A DNA stretch of 64,000 bases, from contig NZ_JBBOYW010000001.1 of NCBI RefSeq assembly GCF_038008325.1, forward strand, positions 2,938,501 through 3,002,500. The letters are read 5' to 3'. Position numbers and translations under genes: made by a program. Shown one piece after another: positions 27,215-36,111 of this stretch (positions are counted from its first letter, which is position 1; every line of letters begins with the position of its first letter). The DNA is from Lysinibacillus sp. FSL K6-0232. GTDB lineage: Bacteria; Bacillota; Bacilli; Bacillales_A; Planococcaceae. The notes under the pieces were generated by a model. The model did not search any database, had not been told where the DNA came from, and saw only the letters and a list, made by a program, of their open reading frames with translations.

Positions 27215-27976
27215 TTAATTAAAATTCAAATGATATCTACGAATAATTCCTTCTATTTCATTTCTAGCTTCTGTTAAAGGTTCTAAAACTTCTGGTACAC
27301 GCTGCTCTGTAAATCGGTAGATCGGTCCAGAAACAGTAATAGAAGCCACAACCTGCTCCTCACTATTAAATATAGGCATGGCAAGTGCTAATACATCCAC
27401 AGAATACTCACTATTACTAAGTGCGTAGCCACAATTACGAATCTTTTCAAGCTCAGCGCGTATAGCATTTGCATCTGTCATCGTATTATTAGTATAAGCC
27501 GTTAAAGGCTTGTCAATAACCTTTGAGATTTGCTCCTCACTTAAGAAGGCAAGCATTGAACGATAGGAAGCGCCTACATAAAGCGGTGAACGACTTCCTC
27601 TTGAAACAGTGAATTTTACTTTATTAACAGGCTCTGCTTTTAATAATGTTAACGCTTCCAGCCCATTTAAAACTGTTAAAATTGCCGTTTCACCCGTTGT
27701 ATCTTTTAGCTTTTCAAGAGCAGGCATACATAGCTGATCAATATTTAATGAATCATACATATTCATACCAATCTCCCATAGCGCAATACCAAGAGAATAT
27801 TTTTTAGTAATAGGGTCCTTTGTAATAAACCCATTATTTTCAAATGTTTCAAGAATACGATATAAATTTGTATGATTCATATTCATCGCTGTTGCTAGCT
27901 CTCGCCCACCCCATGTAGGCTTTTCCTTTGTAAACATTTTTAAAACAGCAATCGATAAATTTAGCGTCTTTAGCAT
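27215..27976 (-). CDS. IclR-family transcriptional regulator
   Basis: About 253 aa. N-terminal winged helix (about 1-65: LNLSIAVLKMFTKEKPTWGGRELATAMNM) and C-terminal IclR effector domain (about 75-250: GETAILTVLNG, SRGSRSPLYVGASYRSMLAFLS, VASITVSGP). ATG 27976 fits AAAGGATGA better than ATG 27985. IclR proteins sense small acids or peptide-derived metabolites. It lies inside the catabolic locus, and is the obvious regulator of the divergent transporter operons and of the duplicated element at 34251-34415. Confidence 0.88.
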   Translation of the reverse strand: MLKTLNLSIAVLKMFTKEKPTWGGRELATAMNMNHTNLYRILETFENNGFITKDPITKKYSLGIALWEIGMNMYDSLNIDQLCMPALEKLKDTTGETAILTVLNGLEALTLLKAEPVNKVKFTVSRGSRSPLYVGASYRSMLAFLSEEQISKVIDKPLTAYTNNTMTDANAIRAELEKIRNCGYALSNSEYSVDVLALAMPIFNSEEQVVASITVSGPIYRFTEQRVPEVLEPLTEARNEIEGIIRRYHLNFN

Positions 27977-28010
27977 ATCTCTCATCCTTTTGATCTATTT
28001 ATCTGTACAA

Positions 28011-28054
28011 ACGGCTGCAAATCTCTCTCTTAAAGGGGGAAATAATTGAAAGAT
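28011..28054 (-). repeat. Stem-loop before the IclR gene
   Basis: ACGGCTGCAAATCT (28011-28024) faces AGATTAGCAGCCGT (28041-28054), 14-bp arms with two mismatches. It could be an operator-like dyad, leader hairpin or part of the terminator region between the M20 gene and the IclR gene. Confidence 0.5.
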
Positions 28055-28082
28055 TAGCAGCCGTCAGCACCTGATATCACTT

Positions 28083-28122
28083 TATCAAAAGTAAGAGAGT
28101 AGCTAATCTCTTACTTTTGATA
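28083..28122 (-). terminator. Hairpin at the end of the M20 gene
   Basis: A perfect 16-bp stem (28083-28098 with 28107-28122) overlapping the stop codon. There is no T run, so termination may be partial and the IclR gene may still be reached. Confidence 0.55.
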
Positions 28123-29379
28123 TAGGAAATCAACAGCAGCAGTAATATATACTTTTGCACAGCGTATGATATCCTCAACACGCACTTTTTCGTTATAGCC
28201 ATGAATACTTGGTAAATAGGCTGGACCATATTGTAAAACAGGAATATCATACTGTCTAAAATGCCTTGCATCACTGCTTGCCCATTGCATAACACCGTAA
28301 GCCTCTTGTCCAGTTACAAATGAAATATTTTCCACAATTGATTGACAGACTGGGTCCTCAGCAGGTGTATAATTGGCTACACTCTTAAAGCCAAAACGTT
28401 GGATCGAGTAATCAATTTCCAAGGCATCTAGTTTATTTTTCAAGATTTCTGTTACTTCCTCTTGTGTAACACCGAATGGTAGGCGACAATCGACCTGCAC
28501 CTTACAATAATCTGGAATAACGTTAGACTTCGTTCCTCCCTCAATTGTACCAATATTTACAGTAATTTTCTCTAAAACTTCTTGATATTTCAAGCGATCT
28601 TTTTCCACTTCACGCATGTATTTTTTTGATACTTCAATAAGCGGCTGCACTTCTTCAGGAATTGTAATAGCTATATCCCATAGTGTACGAATTTCCTGAA
28701 TAGCACGAATAGCATCGACAATAGCATTACGTCCAGCCAATGGGGACAGGCTTCCATGTCCTGGTTCCCCACGTACCTCTAGTTCAAACCAATATGATCC
28801 CTTTTGCCCAATTGTTGGATTTAATGGGGAAGAAGGCTCTGCGATTAGGCAACCATCACCCTTTACTAGCTTTCGCTCTAATAGCCAAGGAACACCAAAT
28901 TCGCCACCTGTTTCTTCATCAGGTACAATGGCTAAAGTTAATTTTCCTGGTAATTCAATATTTAATTTCTTTAGCAGCTTTGTAGCAAAAATAATCCCTG
29001 CTAAGCCAGCCTTCATATCACTCGCACCACGTCCAAGCATCCAGCCATCCTTCACCTCGCCAGAGAATGGGTCAAAATCCCATTTTGCTAAATCTCCAAC
29101 AGGCACAACATCTGTATGTCCACAATAAACAAGTTCTTTACCAGCATCATTACCAATAGAAGCTACTAAATTAAACATTTTATCCGCAGCTTCATATTTT
29201 TCATACGTGATGCCTACTTCGCTTAAATAGTTTTCAATAAAAGCTGTAATTTCAGTTGTATCCCCTGGAGGATTAACACTTGGAATTTGAATTAACCTTG
29301 AACAAAATTCAATTAATTCATCTTGATGTTGTTCAACTGCGTCGATTAATTGCTCTTTCAGTGCTTGCAAATCATTCAT
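28111..29379 (-). CDS. M20-family deacylase/peptidase (ArgE/DapE type)
   Basis: About 422 aa from ATG 29379 (GAGG 9 nt before). Metal ligands: His-Asp in YCGHTDVVP (about 80), catalytic EE in VPDEETGGEFG, Glu in IAEPSS and late His in PSIHGYNEKV. The dimerisation (lid) domain is about 185-310. Such enzymes remove acyl groups or split dipeptides and carbamoyl amino acids. The start overlaps the DUF1177 stop by 8 bp, so the two are coupled. Together with the Dpp-type transporter it suggests degradation of an imported N-acyl or peptide substrate. Confidence 0.87.
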   Translation of the reverse strand: MNDLQALKEQLIDAVEQHQDELIEFCSRLIQIPSVNPPGDTTEITAFIENYLSEVGITYEKYEAADKMFNLVASIGNDAGKELVYCGHTDVVPVGDLAKWDFDPFSGEVKDGWMLGRGASDMKAGLAGIIFATKLLKKLNIELPGKLTLAIVPDEETGGEFGVPWLLERKLVKGDGCLIAEPSSPLNPTIGQKGSYWFELEVRGEPGHGSLSPLAGRNAIVDAIRAIQEIRTLWDIAITIPEEVQPLIEVSKKYMREVEKDRLKYQEVLEKITVNIGTIEGGTKSNVIPDYCKVQVDCRLPFGVTQEEVTEILKNKLDALEIDYSIQRFGFKSVANYTPAEDPVCQSIVENISFVTGQEAYGVMQWASSDARHFRQYDIPVLQYGPAYLPSIHGYNEKVRVEDIIRCAKVYITAAVDFLYQK

Positions 29380-30325
29380 GTGCCTGTACCTCATTTCCTT
29401 TTGTTTGTAAGTGGCTCATGCTGCCATATAATTTTTTCATATGTGTAAATTGCTGTTCATCAAAGAATGTGCATTTGTTAGCACCATACGTTTTAGCTAC
29501 TTCTAAAACAAATCGAACAACACTTTCTACATCTGTTACATGTGTCGCACCTGTTGCACAGCCAGCTACTACAGATTCTGTTGTAATGGCAACACCAACA
29601 ACAGGACTTGTTGTTGCAACAGCTGGTTGTAAAATACTATTAATATGGAATAAACCATTACCATATGGTGTAATGTCTTGCATCGTGATTGGCAGGACAA
29701 CTGGAGAAATGCCAGCAGATTGTGTATATACGTGCAATAAATCATCACTAATTTTTAATATGTAACCTTCTTTGACAGTTGGCGTTATCGCAAATCCTTT
29801 ATGGTTACATACTTGATTGCCCTTCGTTGTATCGATGGATAAAATGGCATCCATTGTTTCATCCACTTCATTTTCATTCATAACACTAATATCTACTGGC
29901 GAGTTCATAAATGGTACTGGCTCATGTGGCAAAGTCGGCGCTGTTGGACAAATATGTGTCGTAAAAATAACATCGCCCTCTAATTGATCGCCTTTTAATG
30001 CCATATCAAGTGCTTTAGCAGCGCCAGCCATACATGCTAATGCACCATCACCATCCGATACAAAGCCTGTCATTTCAGGGCGCGCTCCAATACCGCCTAA
30101 GCGACCAATAATCCCTAATGTTGGCGCATTGCCCCCTGAAGATTTCCCGTTCTTTCCTTTTAGAAGTACGCGGACAAAATCCGTTGAGCCACTTTCACCT
30201 TGAATCGTTTTTACCTCTATATTTGCTGCCGGATCAATATTGTGTAAATACTCCTTGATAGCCTCACCGTTCACATAGATACTATCCATTAACTCGTATA
30301 ATTCCATAACATGCTTCAATGACAT
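29372..30325 (-). CDS. DUF1177 family protein
   Basis: A 317-aa protein of the DUF1177 family, for which I know no activity. Visible features: Gly-rich GIIGRLGGIGARPEMTGFVSDGDGA (about 73-97), the HICPTAPTLPHEP segment with two His, and NCH-like VCNHKGFAITP. No signal peptide. RBS AAAGGAGC. It is the first gene of the enzymatic part after dppF and is coupled to the M20 deacylase. DUF1177 is found beside peptide transporters and AroM-type genes, as here; the function is open. Confidence 0.82.
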   Translation of the reverse strand: MSLKHVMELYELMDSIYVNGEAIKEYLHNIDPAANIEVKTIQGESGSTDFVRVLLKGKNGKSSGGNAPTLGIIGRLGGIGARPEMTGFVSDGDGALACMAGAAKALDMALKGDQLEGDVIFTTHICPTAPTLPHEPVPFMNSPVDISVMNENEVDETMDAILSIDTTKGNQVCNHKGFAITPTVKEGYILKISDDLLHVYTQSAGISPVVLPITMQDITPYGNGLFHINSILQPAVATTSPVVGVAITTESVVAGCATGATHVTDVESVVRFVLEVAKTYGANKCTFFDEQQFTHMKKLYGSMSHLQTKGNEVQAHE

Positions 30326-30360
30326 AATTAGTTCGCTCCTTTTTCTGCTTCAATAATTTG

Positions 30361-31368
30361 TTAAGGTGTTGGTACTTCTTGCTGTATTGCTTCAAATAAA
30401 TGACAGGAAACTTGATGTGTAGCTGTCACTGTATCAAGCGTTGGTTGCATGGTTGCACATTTCTCCATAGCAAAACGACAACGTTTATGGAATGCACAGC
30501 CGCTTGGTGGATTTACTGGACTTGGTACATCACCAGATAAAATAATGCGTTCCTTTGCATCAAAAGGATTTTCCTTTGGAATAGCTGATAATAAGGCTTG
30601 TGTATATGGATGTTGCGGATTTTCATAGATCTCCTTGTATGTGCCAATTTCCACAATTTTCCCTAAATACATAACAGCAATTCGATCACACATATAATTT
30701 ACAACATTCAAATCATGTGAAATAAAAATATAGGTTAAGCCAAATTCTTTCTGTAAATCTTTTAATAAATTAATAACTTGTGCTTGCACAGATACATCTA
30801 GTGCTGAAACAGGCTCATCACAAACAACAATATCTGGATTAAGCGCAAGGGCACGTGCAATATTAATACGCTGTCTTTGTCCTCCTGAAAACTCATGTGG
30901 ATGGCGCTTTGCATGGTAAGCACTTAAGCCTACTGTTTCAAGCAATTCAATGACACGCTTTTTCCGTGATGCTTCATCACCAATACCATGAATAACGAGT
31001 GGCTCAGCAACTAAGTATTCAATTGTTTTACGAGGATCAAGTGACGCATAAGGATTTTGGAATACCATTTGAATGGATTTTCGAGCAGAGCGAATATCCT
31101 TTGTATTTAAGCTTGCTAAATCCGTTCCCTTAAACTCCACGACTCCCTCTGTAGGTAATATTAATTGGTTAATTAAACGGGCAACCGTTGATTTACCACA
31201 GCCTGATTCACCTACAATACCAAGTGTTTCTCCCTTATATAAGTCAAAGCTTACCCCATCTACCGCCTTGACAAATTGTGTTGATTTTTTAAAAGGAATG
31301 GAACTTTTAATAGGAAAATGCTTTTTTAAATTACTTACCTTTAAAATAGGGTCATTGTGCTGTTGCAT
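30361..31368 (-). CDS. dppF: Dipeptide/oligopeptide ABC transporter ATPase, DppF/OppF type
   Basis: 335 aa from ATG 31368 (AAGGAGGG upstream). Walker A GESGCGKST, Q-loop QMVFQNPYASLDPRKT, signature SGGQRQR, Walker B PDIVVCDEP and H-loop FISHDL are all present. The C-terminal oligopeptide/dipeptide domain ends with the Cys-rich CAFHKRCRFAMEKCATMQP segment, which can hold an Fe-S cluster in this family. It overlaps dppD by 17 bp. Pairs with DppD to power uptake. Confidence 0.93.
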   Translation of the reverse strand: MQQHNDPILKVSNLKKHFPIKSSIPFKKSTQFVKAVDGVSFDLYKGETLGIVGESGCGKSTVARLINQLILPTEGVVEFKGTDLASLNTKDIRSARKSIQMVFQNPYASLDPRKTIEYLVAEPLVIHGIGDEASRKKRVIELLETVGLSAYHAKRHPHEFSGGQRQRINIARALALNPDIVVCDEPVSALDVSVQAQVINLLKDLQKEFGLTYIFISHDLNVVNYMCDRIAVMYLGKIVEIGTYKEIYENPQHPYTQALLSAIPKENPFDAKERIILSGDVPSPVNPPSGCAFHKRCRFAMEKCATMQPTLDTVTATHQVSCHLFEAIQQEVPTP

Positions 31369-32374
31369 TAAAAATTCCCTCCTTCCGTGCGACAATTTGT
31401 TCTTTTGATTGTAAGTGGCAAGCAACAAAATGATTATCTTGTACTTCTACTAGGTCAGGTGCTTTACTACGGCAAATATCTGTTGCCAATGGACAGCGAG
31501 AAGAAAAATGACAACCGCTATGTGGCATTGTTAAATCTGGTGGGCTACCTGGAATAGCTGGCAATCTCTGCTGCTCCTGTGTGCCCATTGTAATTTGAGA
31601 TTCTAGCAAGCCCCATGTATATGGATGTAGCGGTTTTTCATAGAGCTGTCGAGTTGTTGTGGACTCTACTGTTCGCCCTGCATACATCACATTGACTTTG
31701 TCACATAGCTCCCAAACGACACCTAAATCATGGGTAATCATAATAATGGCTGTGTCATGCTCCTGCTGCAATTTTTTCATCAAATCAAGAATTTGAGCCT
31801 GTACAGTTACATCCAGTGCCGTTGTTGGCTCATCGGCAATCAGTAACTTTGGATTACAGGCAAGGGCAATGGCAATCATAACACGCTGACGCATCCCTCC
31901 TGAAAATTCATGTGGATACATTTTTAAACGCTTTTCTGGCTCAGGAATACCCACCATTTTTAACATATCTACAGCCTTTGCAGCTGCATCTTTCTTTGAA
32001 ATCGTTTCATGCGCTCGAATTACTTCTATAATTTGATTGCCCACTGTTAGTACAGGATTTAAGCTTGTAATAGGATCTTGGAAAATCATGGACATGTCAT
32101 TGCCTCGTACATTGCGCATATCCTTTTCCGAGATTGCCAATAAATCGCGTCCATTAAATTGAATTTTGCCATCCGTTATTTTTCCGGGCGGAGATGGAAT
32201 TAAACGCATAAGAGCCGTGGCTGTCACACTTTTTCCAGAACCTGACTCCCCAACAATTCCTAGTGTTTCCTTCTTATTTAATTGTAAATTTACTCCATTA
32301 ACAGCTTTCATTGTAGAGCCGCCACTTTTAAATTCTACTGTCAAGTTTTCTACATCTAGTAAACGTTCAGTCAT
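31352..32374 (-). CDS. dppD: Dipeptide/oligopeptide ABC transporter ATPase, DppD/OppD type
   Basis: 340 aa from ATG 32374, with AAGGAGG upstream. Walker A GESGSGKSV, signature SGGMRQRVMIA, Walker B PKLLIADEPT, H-loop MITHDLG. C-terminal CHFSSRCPLATDIC segment matches the family. It lies between dppC and dppF in a tightly packed minus-strand operon. Confidence 0.93.
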   Translation of the reverse strand: MTERLLDVENLTVEFKSGGSTMKAVNGVNLQLNKKETLGIVGESGSGKSVTATALMRLIPSPPGKITDGKIQFNGRDLLAISEKDMRNVRGNDMSMIFQDPITSLNPVLTVGNQIIEVIRAHETISKKDAAAKAVDMLKMVGIPEPEKRLKMYPHEFSGGMRQRVMIAIALACNPKLLIADEPTTALDVTVQAQILDLMKKLQQEHDTAIIMITHDLGVVWELCDKVNVMYAGRTVESTTTRQLYEKPLHPYTWGLLESQITMGTQEQQRLPAIPGSPPDLTMPHSGCHFSSRCPLATDICRSKAPDLVEVQDNHFVACHLQSKEQIVARKEGIFNATAQ

Positions 32375-32391
32375 GACTCCACCTCCTTCCA

Positions 32392-33258
32392 TTAAACTTT
32401 CATCTTCGGATCTAATGCATCACGCAGCCCATCCCCTAACAGGTTAATACCAAGCACTGTTAATAAAATACAAATACCTGAAAATGTCGCCATTTGGGGG
32501 TTTAATACTAAAAAGTCTTTCCCATCCTTTAAAATACTGCCCCATGAAGATGTTGGTGGCTGTACCCCTAATCCTAAAAAGCTAAGGGCGGCTTCTGAAA
32601 TAATAGCGCCTGCTGTACTCATCGTCCCATAAACAATTAATGGAGCTAAACAGTTTGGTAATATATGACTAAAAATAATTCTGGCATGTGTAGCACCTAA
32701 AGAATGTGTTACTTCGATAAATTCTTCCTCTTTAACACTTAGCACCTGTCCTCGAACAAGCCTTGCAAACCCCGGAATATTAGCAATACCAATCGCTACT
32801 ATCACGTTTACTAGCCCTTGTCCTAAGACTGTCATTAATGTAATCGCTAGTAAAATAAATGGAAATGCGAAAAGACCATCCATCGTACGCATAATAATGG
32901 AATCAATACGTCCACCAAAATAGCCTGCAACAAGTCCTAGTAATGTGCCGAATACTGCACCAAACAGCACTGCCGCAATCCCTACAATCATTGATATTCT
33001 TGTGCCGTAAACTAAACGACTAAACAAATCACGACCATAGTTATCCGTTCCAAGTAAATGCCCTTCCGTATTCATAGGTAAAAATGATTTACCAACAATC
33101 ATTTCATTCGGTGGATGGGTAGCAATCAATGGTGCAAAAATAGCTACAATTGACATTAGCGTTACAATGATCAGTCCAATTGACGCTAATTTATTTTTCA
33201 GCAACTTACGCAACAATGTATTTCTTTTTTTTGTTTCATTGACAATTGCTTGAGTCAT
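32392..33258 (-). CDS. dppC: Dipeptide ABC transporter permease DppC
   Basis: A 288-aa permease with an N-terminal OppC_N segment (helix about 25-47) and five helices in the BPD_transp_1 domain. The EAA loop is seen as EVTHSLGATHARIIFSHILPN. It begins 2 bp after the dppB stop. Confidence 0.93.
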   Translation of the reverse strand: MTQAIVNETKKRNTLLRKLLKNKLASIGLIIVTLMSIVAIFAPLIATHPPNEMIVGKSFLPMNTEGHLLGTDNYGRDLFSRLVYGTRISMIVGIAAVLFGAVFGTLLGLVAGYFGGRIDSIIMRTMDGLFAFPFILLAITLMTVLGQGLVNVIVAIGIANIPGFARLVRGQVLSVKEEEFIEVTHSLGATHARIIFSHILPNCLAPLIVYGTMSTAGAIISEAALSFLGLGVQPPTSSWGSILKDGKDFLVLNPQMATFSGICILLTVLGINLLGDGLRDALDPKMKV

Positions 33259-33260
33259 TG

Positions 33261-34223
33261 TTATTTTTTCCCCCCATCCGATTCTAAATTAACTTTAGGA
33301 TTAACAACTTTATAAAGCACATCGACTACTAGATTAATGAGCACAAAAATAAAGGCAATGAAAATAACTGTACCTTGGACGACTACAAAGTCACGTTTAT
33401 CAATGGCATCTACAATTAATCGACCCATCCCAGGCCAACTAAAAATGGTTTCTGTTAAAACCGCTCCGCCCAGTAAATTAGAAATCTGCATACCAAGCAC
33501 CGTTAAAATAGGTGTTAGTGCATTTTTAAAGGCATGCTTACCAATTACTAAATATTCTTTAATCCCTTTCGAGCGAGCTGTTTTAATATAATCTTGTGAA
33601 ATTACCTCAAGCATACTTGAACGTGTAATACGTGCAAATGTCGCCATGGGAATTGTTGCTAACGCAAAAGCCGGTAAAATCAAATGCTTTAAATATGGCC
33701 AAAGCCCATCGCTTATATTGCCCATTCCCGTGGCAGGAAACCAACCAAGATTCACACTAAAGAATAATACAAGCATAATCCCCAGCCAGAAAATTGGCAT
33801 TGATACCCCAACCAATGACACAAGCATAACAATATAATCAATAATGGTATTTTGTTTTCTAGCTGCTAATATACCTGCTGGAATCCCAATGACCACTGCT
33901 ATTAGCAATGCAGCCAGCGCTAGTACAACCGTGTTTGGGAACCTTTCAAGAATCAACCCAATAACAGACTCACTATAAGAATAGGAATATCCTAAATTTA
34001 ATTGTGCTAAATCTCCTACATATGAAATAAACTGCGAAAGCATTGACTTATTTAAGCCTAGTTCTTCTCTTAAATTTTCTACATCTTCTACACTCGCCTG
34101 TGGTCCCAGCATTACTGAAGCTGGGTCACCGGGAATCATGCGCGTAATAATAAATACAATGATTCCTACTACTAGCAGTGTTGGGATCAGGTTGACTAAC
34201 CTTCTTAAAATAAATGAGCCCAT
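33261..34223 (-). CDS. dppB: Dipeptide ABC transporter permease DppB
   Basis: A 320-aa permease, first gene of the minus-strand operon dppBCDF-DUF1177-M20. Helix at about 9-30, then the ABC permease domain with EAA loop KTARSKGIKEYLVIGKHAFKNAL and the typical ETIFSWPGMGRL motif of DppB/OppB. RBS AAAGGAGG. It is divergent from the binding-protein gene; the duplicated 23-nt element flanks the shared promoter region. Confidence 0.93.
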   Translation of the reverse strand: MGSFILRRLVNLIPTLLVVGIIVFIITRMIPGDPASVMLGPQASVEDVENLREELGLNKSMLSQFISYVGDLAQLNLGYSYSYSESVIGLILERFPNTVVLALAALLIAVVIGIPAGILAARKQNTIIDYIVMLVSLVGVSMPIFWLGIMLVLFFSVNLGWFPATGMGNISDGLWPYLKHLILPAFALATIPMATFARITRSSMLEVISQDYIKTARSKGIKEYLVIGKHAFKNALTPILTVLGMQISNLLGGAVLTETIFSWPGMGRLIVDAIDKRDFVVVQGTVIFIAFIFVLINLVVDVLYKVVNPKVNLESDGGKK

Positions 34224-34250
34224 CTTATCCAGACCTCCTTTTCATTATTA

Positions 34251-34415
34251 GAATCAGTGGTTCATATTGTGAATAACTATATACTACACCCCTCACTAAT
34301 TGTTTGTAAATATATTTTTTCTGAATTTTTATAATTTTTTATTTACTTTCTGTTTACAAATGTGCTACGTTTATTTCGAACCTATCATTTTTGAATCAAC
34401 GGTTCATATTGTGAA
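34251..34415. promoter_or_regulatory. Duplicated 23-nt element in the dppB/binding-protein divergent region
   Basis: GAATCA-NN-GGTTCATATTGTGAA occurs at 34251-34273 and again, same orientation, at 34393-34415, only the two N positions differing. The core TTCATATTGTGAA is a partial dyad (TTCA...TGAA). One copy sits just upstream of the dppB RBS, the other just upstream of the binding-protein RBS. These are probable operators, most simply for the local IclR protein. Confidence 0.7.
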
Positions 34416-34440
34416 ACAACTATTAAGGAGGCAAGCATGT

Positions 34441-36048
34441 ATGAAGAAAATAAACGTAAAAAAATCTTTACTACTATTATTTTTAACTTTAATGATTGGG
34501 ATTTTAGCTGCTTGTGGTGGGAACACAGAGAAAGATAGTTCATCAGATAATAAAGATGGAGAAGCAACTGCTAGTGAGGGTGGCACATTAAATATTGGTC
34601 TTTCAGCCAATGCCAAAACATTTGACCCGATTAAATATACAGGCGTTTATGAATCACAGGTAATGCGTCAAATGGCTGATACATTAGTGGTATATAACAA
34701 AGACCTATCTGATATTATTCCTTCATTAGCAACAGAGTGGAAAGTGTCAGACGATATGTTAGTTTATACATTTAAGCTACGTGAAGGTGTAAAATTCCAA
34801 AAAGGTGAATACCAAGACGGTCGTGAAATGACAGCTGAGGATGTGAAATATTCTTTAGAGCGCTCTGCAAAAGAATCTGCTATGAATCGTTTAAGTGGTG
34901 TAACAGAGGTAAAAGTGCTATCAGATTATGAAGTAGAAATTCACTTAGCTTCACCCAATGCTGCTCTACTTGCTATGTTAACGGATGCAGGAAATATTAT
35001 TATTCCAAAAGAAGAGGTTGAAGGCTGGGGCGATAATTTTTCTGAGCATTTCGTGGGCACTGGACCATTCCAATTAACAGAATGGAAAAAAGACCAGGAA
35101 GTAAAACTAGTGCGCAATGAAAATTACTGGGGCGACAAGCCTCATGTTGATAATGTAACAATGAAGTTTATCTCAGACCAAAATATGATGACAAATGCAT
35201 TACGTTCTGGCGATATTGATATCGCAATGGATGTTAAAGGTCAAAACCGAGAAATTATTAACCAAGATAGCAATCTTGAGCTTTTAACAAATCCAGGTTT
35301 ATCTATTGTTTATCTTGATCTGAACAATAAGATAGGTCCAACTGCCGATAAACGTGTGCGTGAAGCTATTTATATGGCAACAAATGTCGAGGAAATTATT
35401 TCTGGCGTTAACCAATGGGGTGGCGGTGATGTTTCTTACTTACCATTACCACCAGGTTCATGGGGATATGATGAAGCGTTAATTGATTTAGTACCAAAAT
35501 ATAATCCTGAGGAAGCAAAAAAATTACTAGCTGAAGCTGGCTATGCTGATGGCTTTAAAACGGAAATCTTTGTATCAGAGGCACGTGTTCCTTATGCGAC
35601 AATTTTCCAAAGCCAATTAAAAGAAAACTTAAATATTGATGTTGAGATTAAAGTGCTTGAATGGGGTACTTACAGTGACACTGTTGCCAAAGGGAATGCA
35701 CCAATGAATATTGGTGGTTGGACATGGTATCCAGACCCATACTTCTTCCTATATCAATTATTCCACACAAATCAAATTGGCGCTTTAGGCAATGGTAAAG
35801 GCTACAGCAATCCTGAGGTTGATAAATTATTAGAGCAGGCAGTATCTGAAACAGTTGTACAAGAAGAACGTGCAAAACTATACCAAGAAGCATTAAAGCT
35901 AATTTTAGCAGATGTTCCACGTATTGAATTAGAAGCAACACAAACGGTTGCAGGTGTGAACAAAAAAGTACAAGGCTTTGAAGTTTCTGCCGATAACTCC
36001 ATCCAAATTGTTCATCCAAACGGTACGAATGTATCCATTTCTAAATAA
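34441..36048 (+). CDS. Peptide ABC transporter substrate-binding lipoprotein (SBP_bac_5)
   Basis: 535 aa from ATG 34441, with AAGGAGG upstream; the longer frame from 34300 reads through the promoter region. Signal peptide KKSLLLLFLTLMIGILAACGG with lipobox LAAC. SBP_bac_5 landmarks: TFDPIKYTGVYESQVMRQMADTL, EWKVSDDMLVYTFKLREGVKFQ, GTGPFQLTEW, and a C-terminal lobe. It is the receptor for the divergent DppBCDF. Closest relatives in type are DppA/GsiB-like receptors. A hairpin separates it from the amidohydrolases. Confidence 0.92.
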   Translation: MKKINVKKSLLLLFLTLMIGILAACGGNTEKDSSSDNKDGEATASEGGTLNIGLSANAKTFDPIKYTGVYESQVMRQMADTLVVYNKDLSDIIPSLATEWKVSDDMLVYTFKLREGVKFQKGEYQDGREMTAEDVKYSLERSAKESAMNRLSGVTEVKVLSDYEVEIHLASPNAALLAMLTDAGNIIIPKEEVEGWGDNFSEHFVGTGPFQLTEWKKDQEVKLVRNENYWGDKPHVDNVTMKFISDQNMMTNALRSGDIDIAMDVKGQNREIINQDSNLELLTNPGLSIVYLDLNNKIGPTADKRVREAIYMATNVEEIISGVNQWGGGDVSYLPLPPGSWGYDEALIDLVPKYNPEEAKKLLAEAGYADGFKTEIFVSEARVPYATIFQSQLKENLNIDVEIKVLEWGTYSDTVAKGNAPMNIGGWTWYPDPYFFLYQLFHTNQIGALGNGKGYSNPEVDKLLEQAVSETVVQEERAKLYQEALKLILADVPRIELEATQTVAGVNKKVQGFEVSADNSIQIVHPNGTNVSISK

Positions 36049-36059
36049 TTAAACTTGAA

Positions 36060-36088
36060 AAGTGGAGATATGTATCTCCGCTTTTCTC
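36060..36088 (+). terminator. Intercistronic hairpin after the binding-protein gene
   Basis: AAGTGGAGATA (36060-36070) pairs with TATCTCCGCTT (36073-36083), then TTCTCTT. A probable partial terminator or mRNA 3'-end stabiliser that keeps the receptor in excess over the downstream enzymes. Confidence 0.6.
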
Positions 36089-36111
36089 TTCATAAGGAGA
36101 GATTGAATCCG

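Noticed and set aside
34300..34440. 47-residue extension of the peptide-binding protein
   Set aside because: It covers the promoter and one 23-nt element; the lipoprotein signal begins at ATG 34441 with AAGGAGG.
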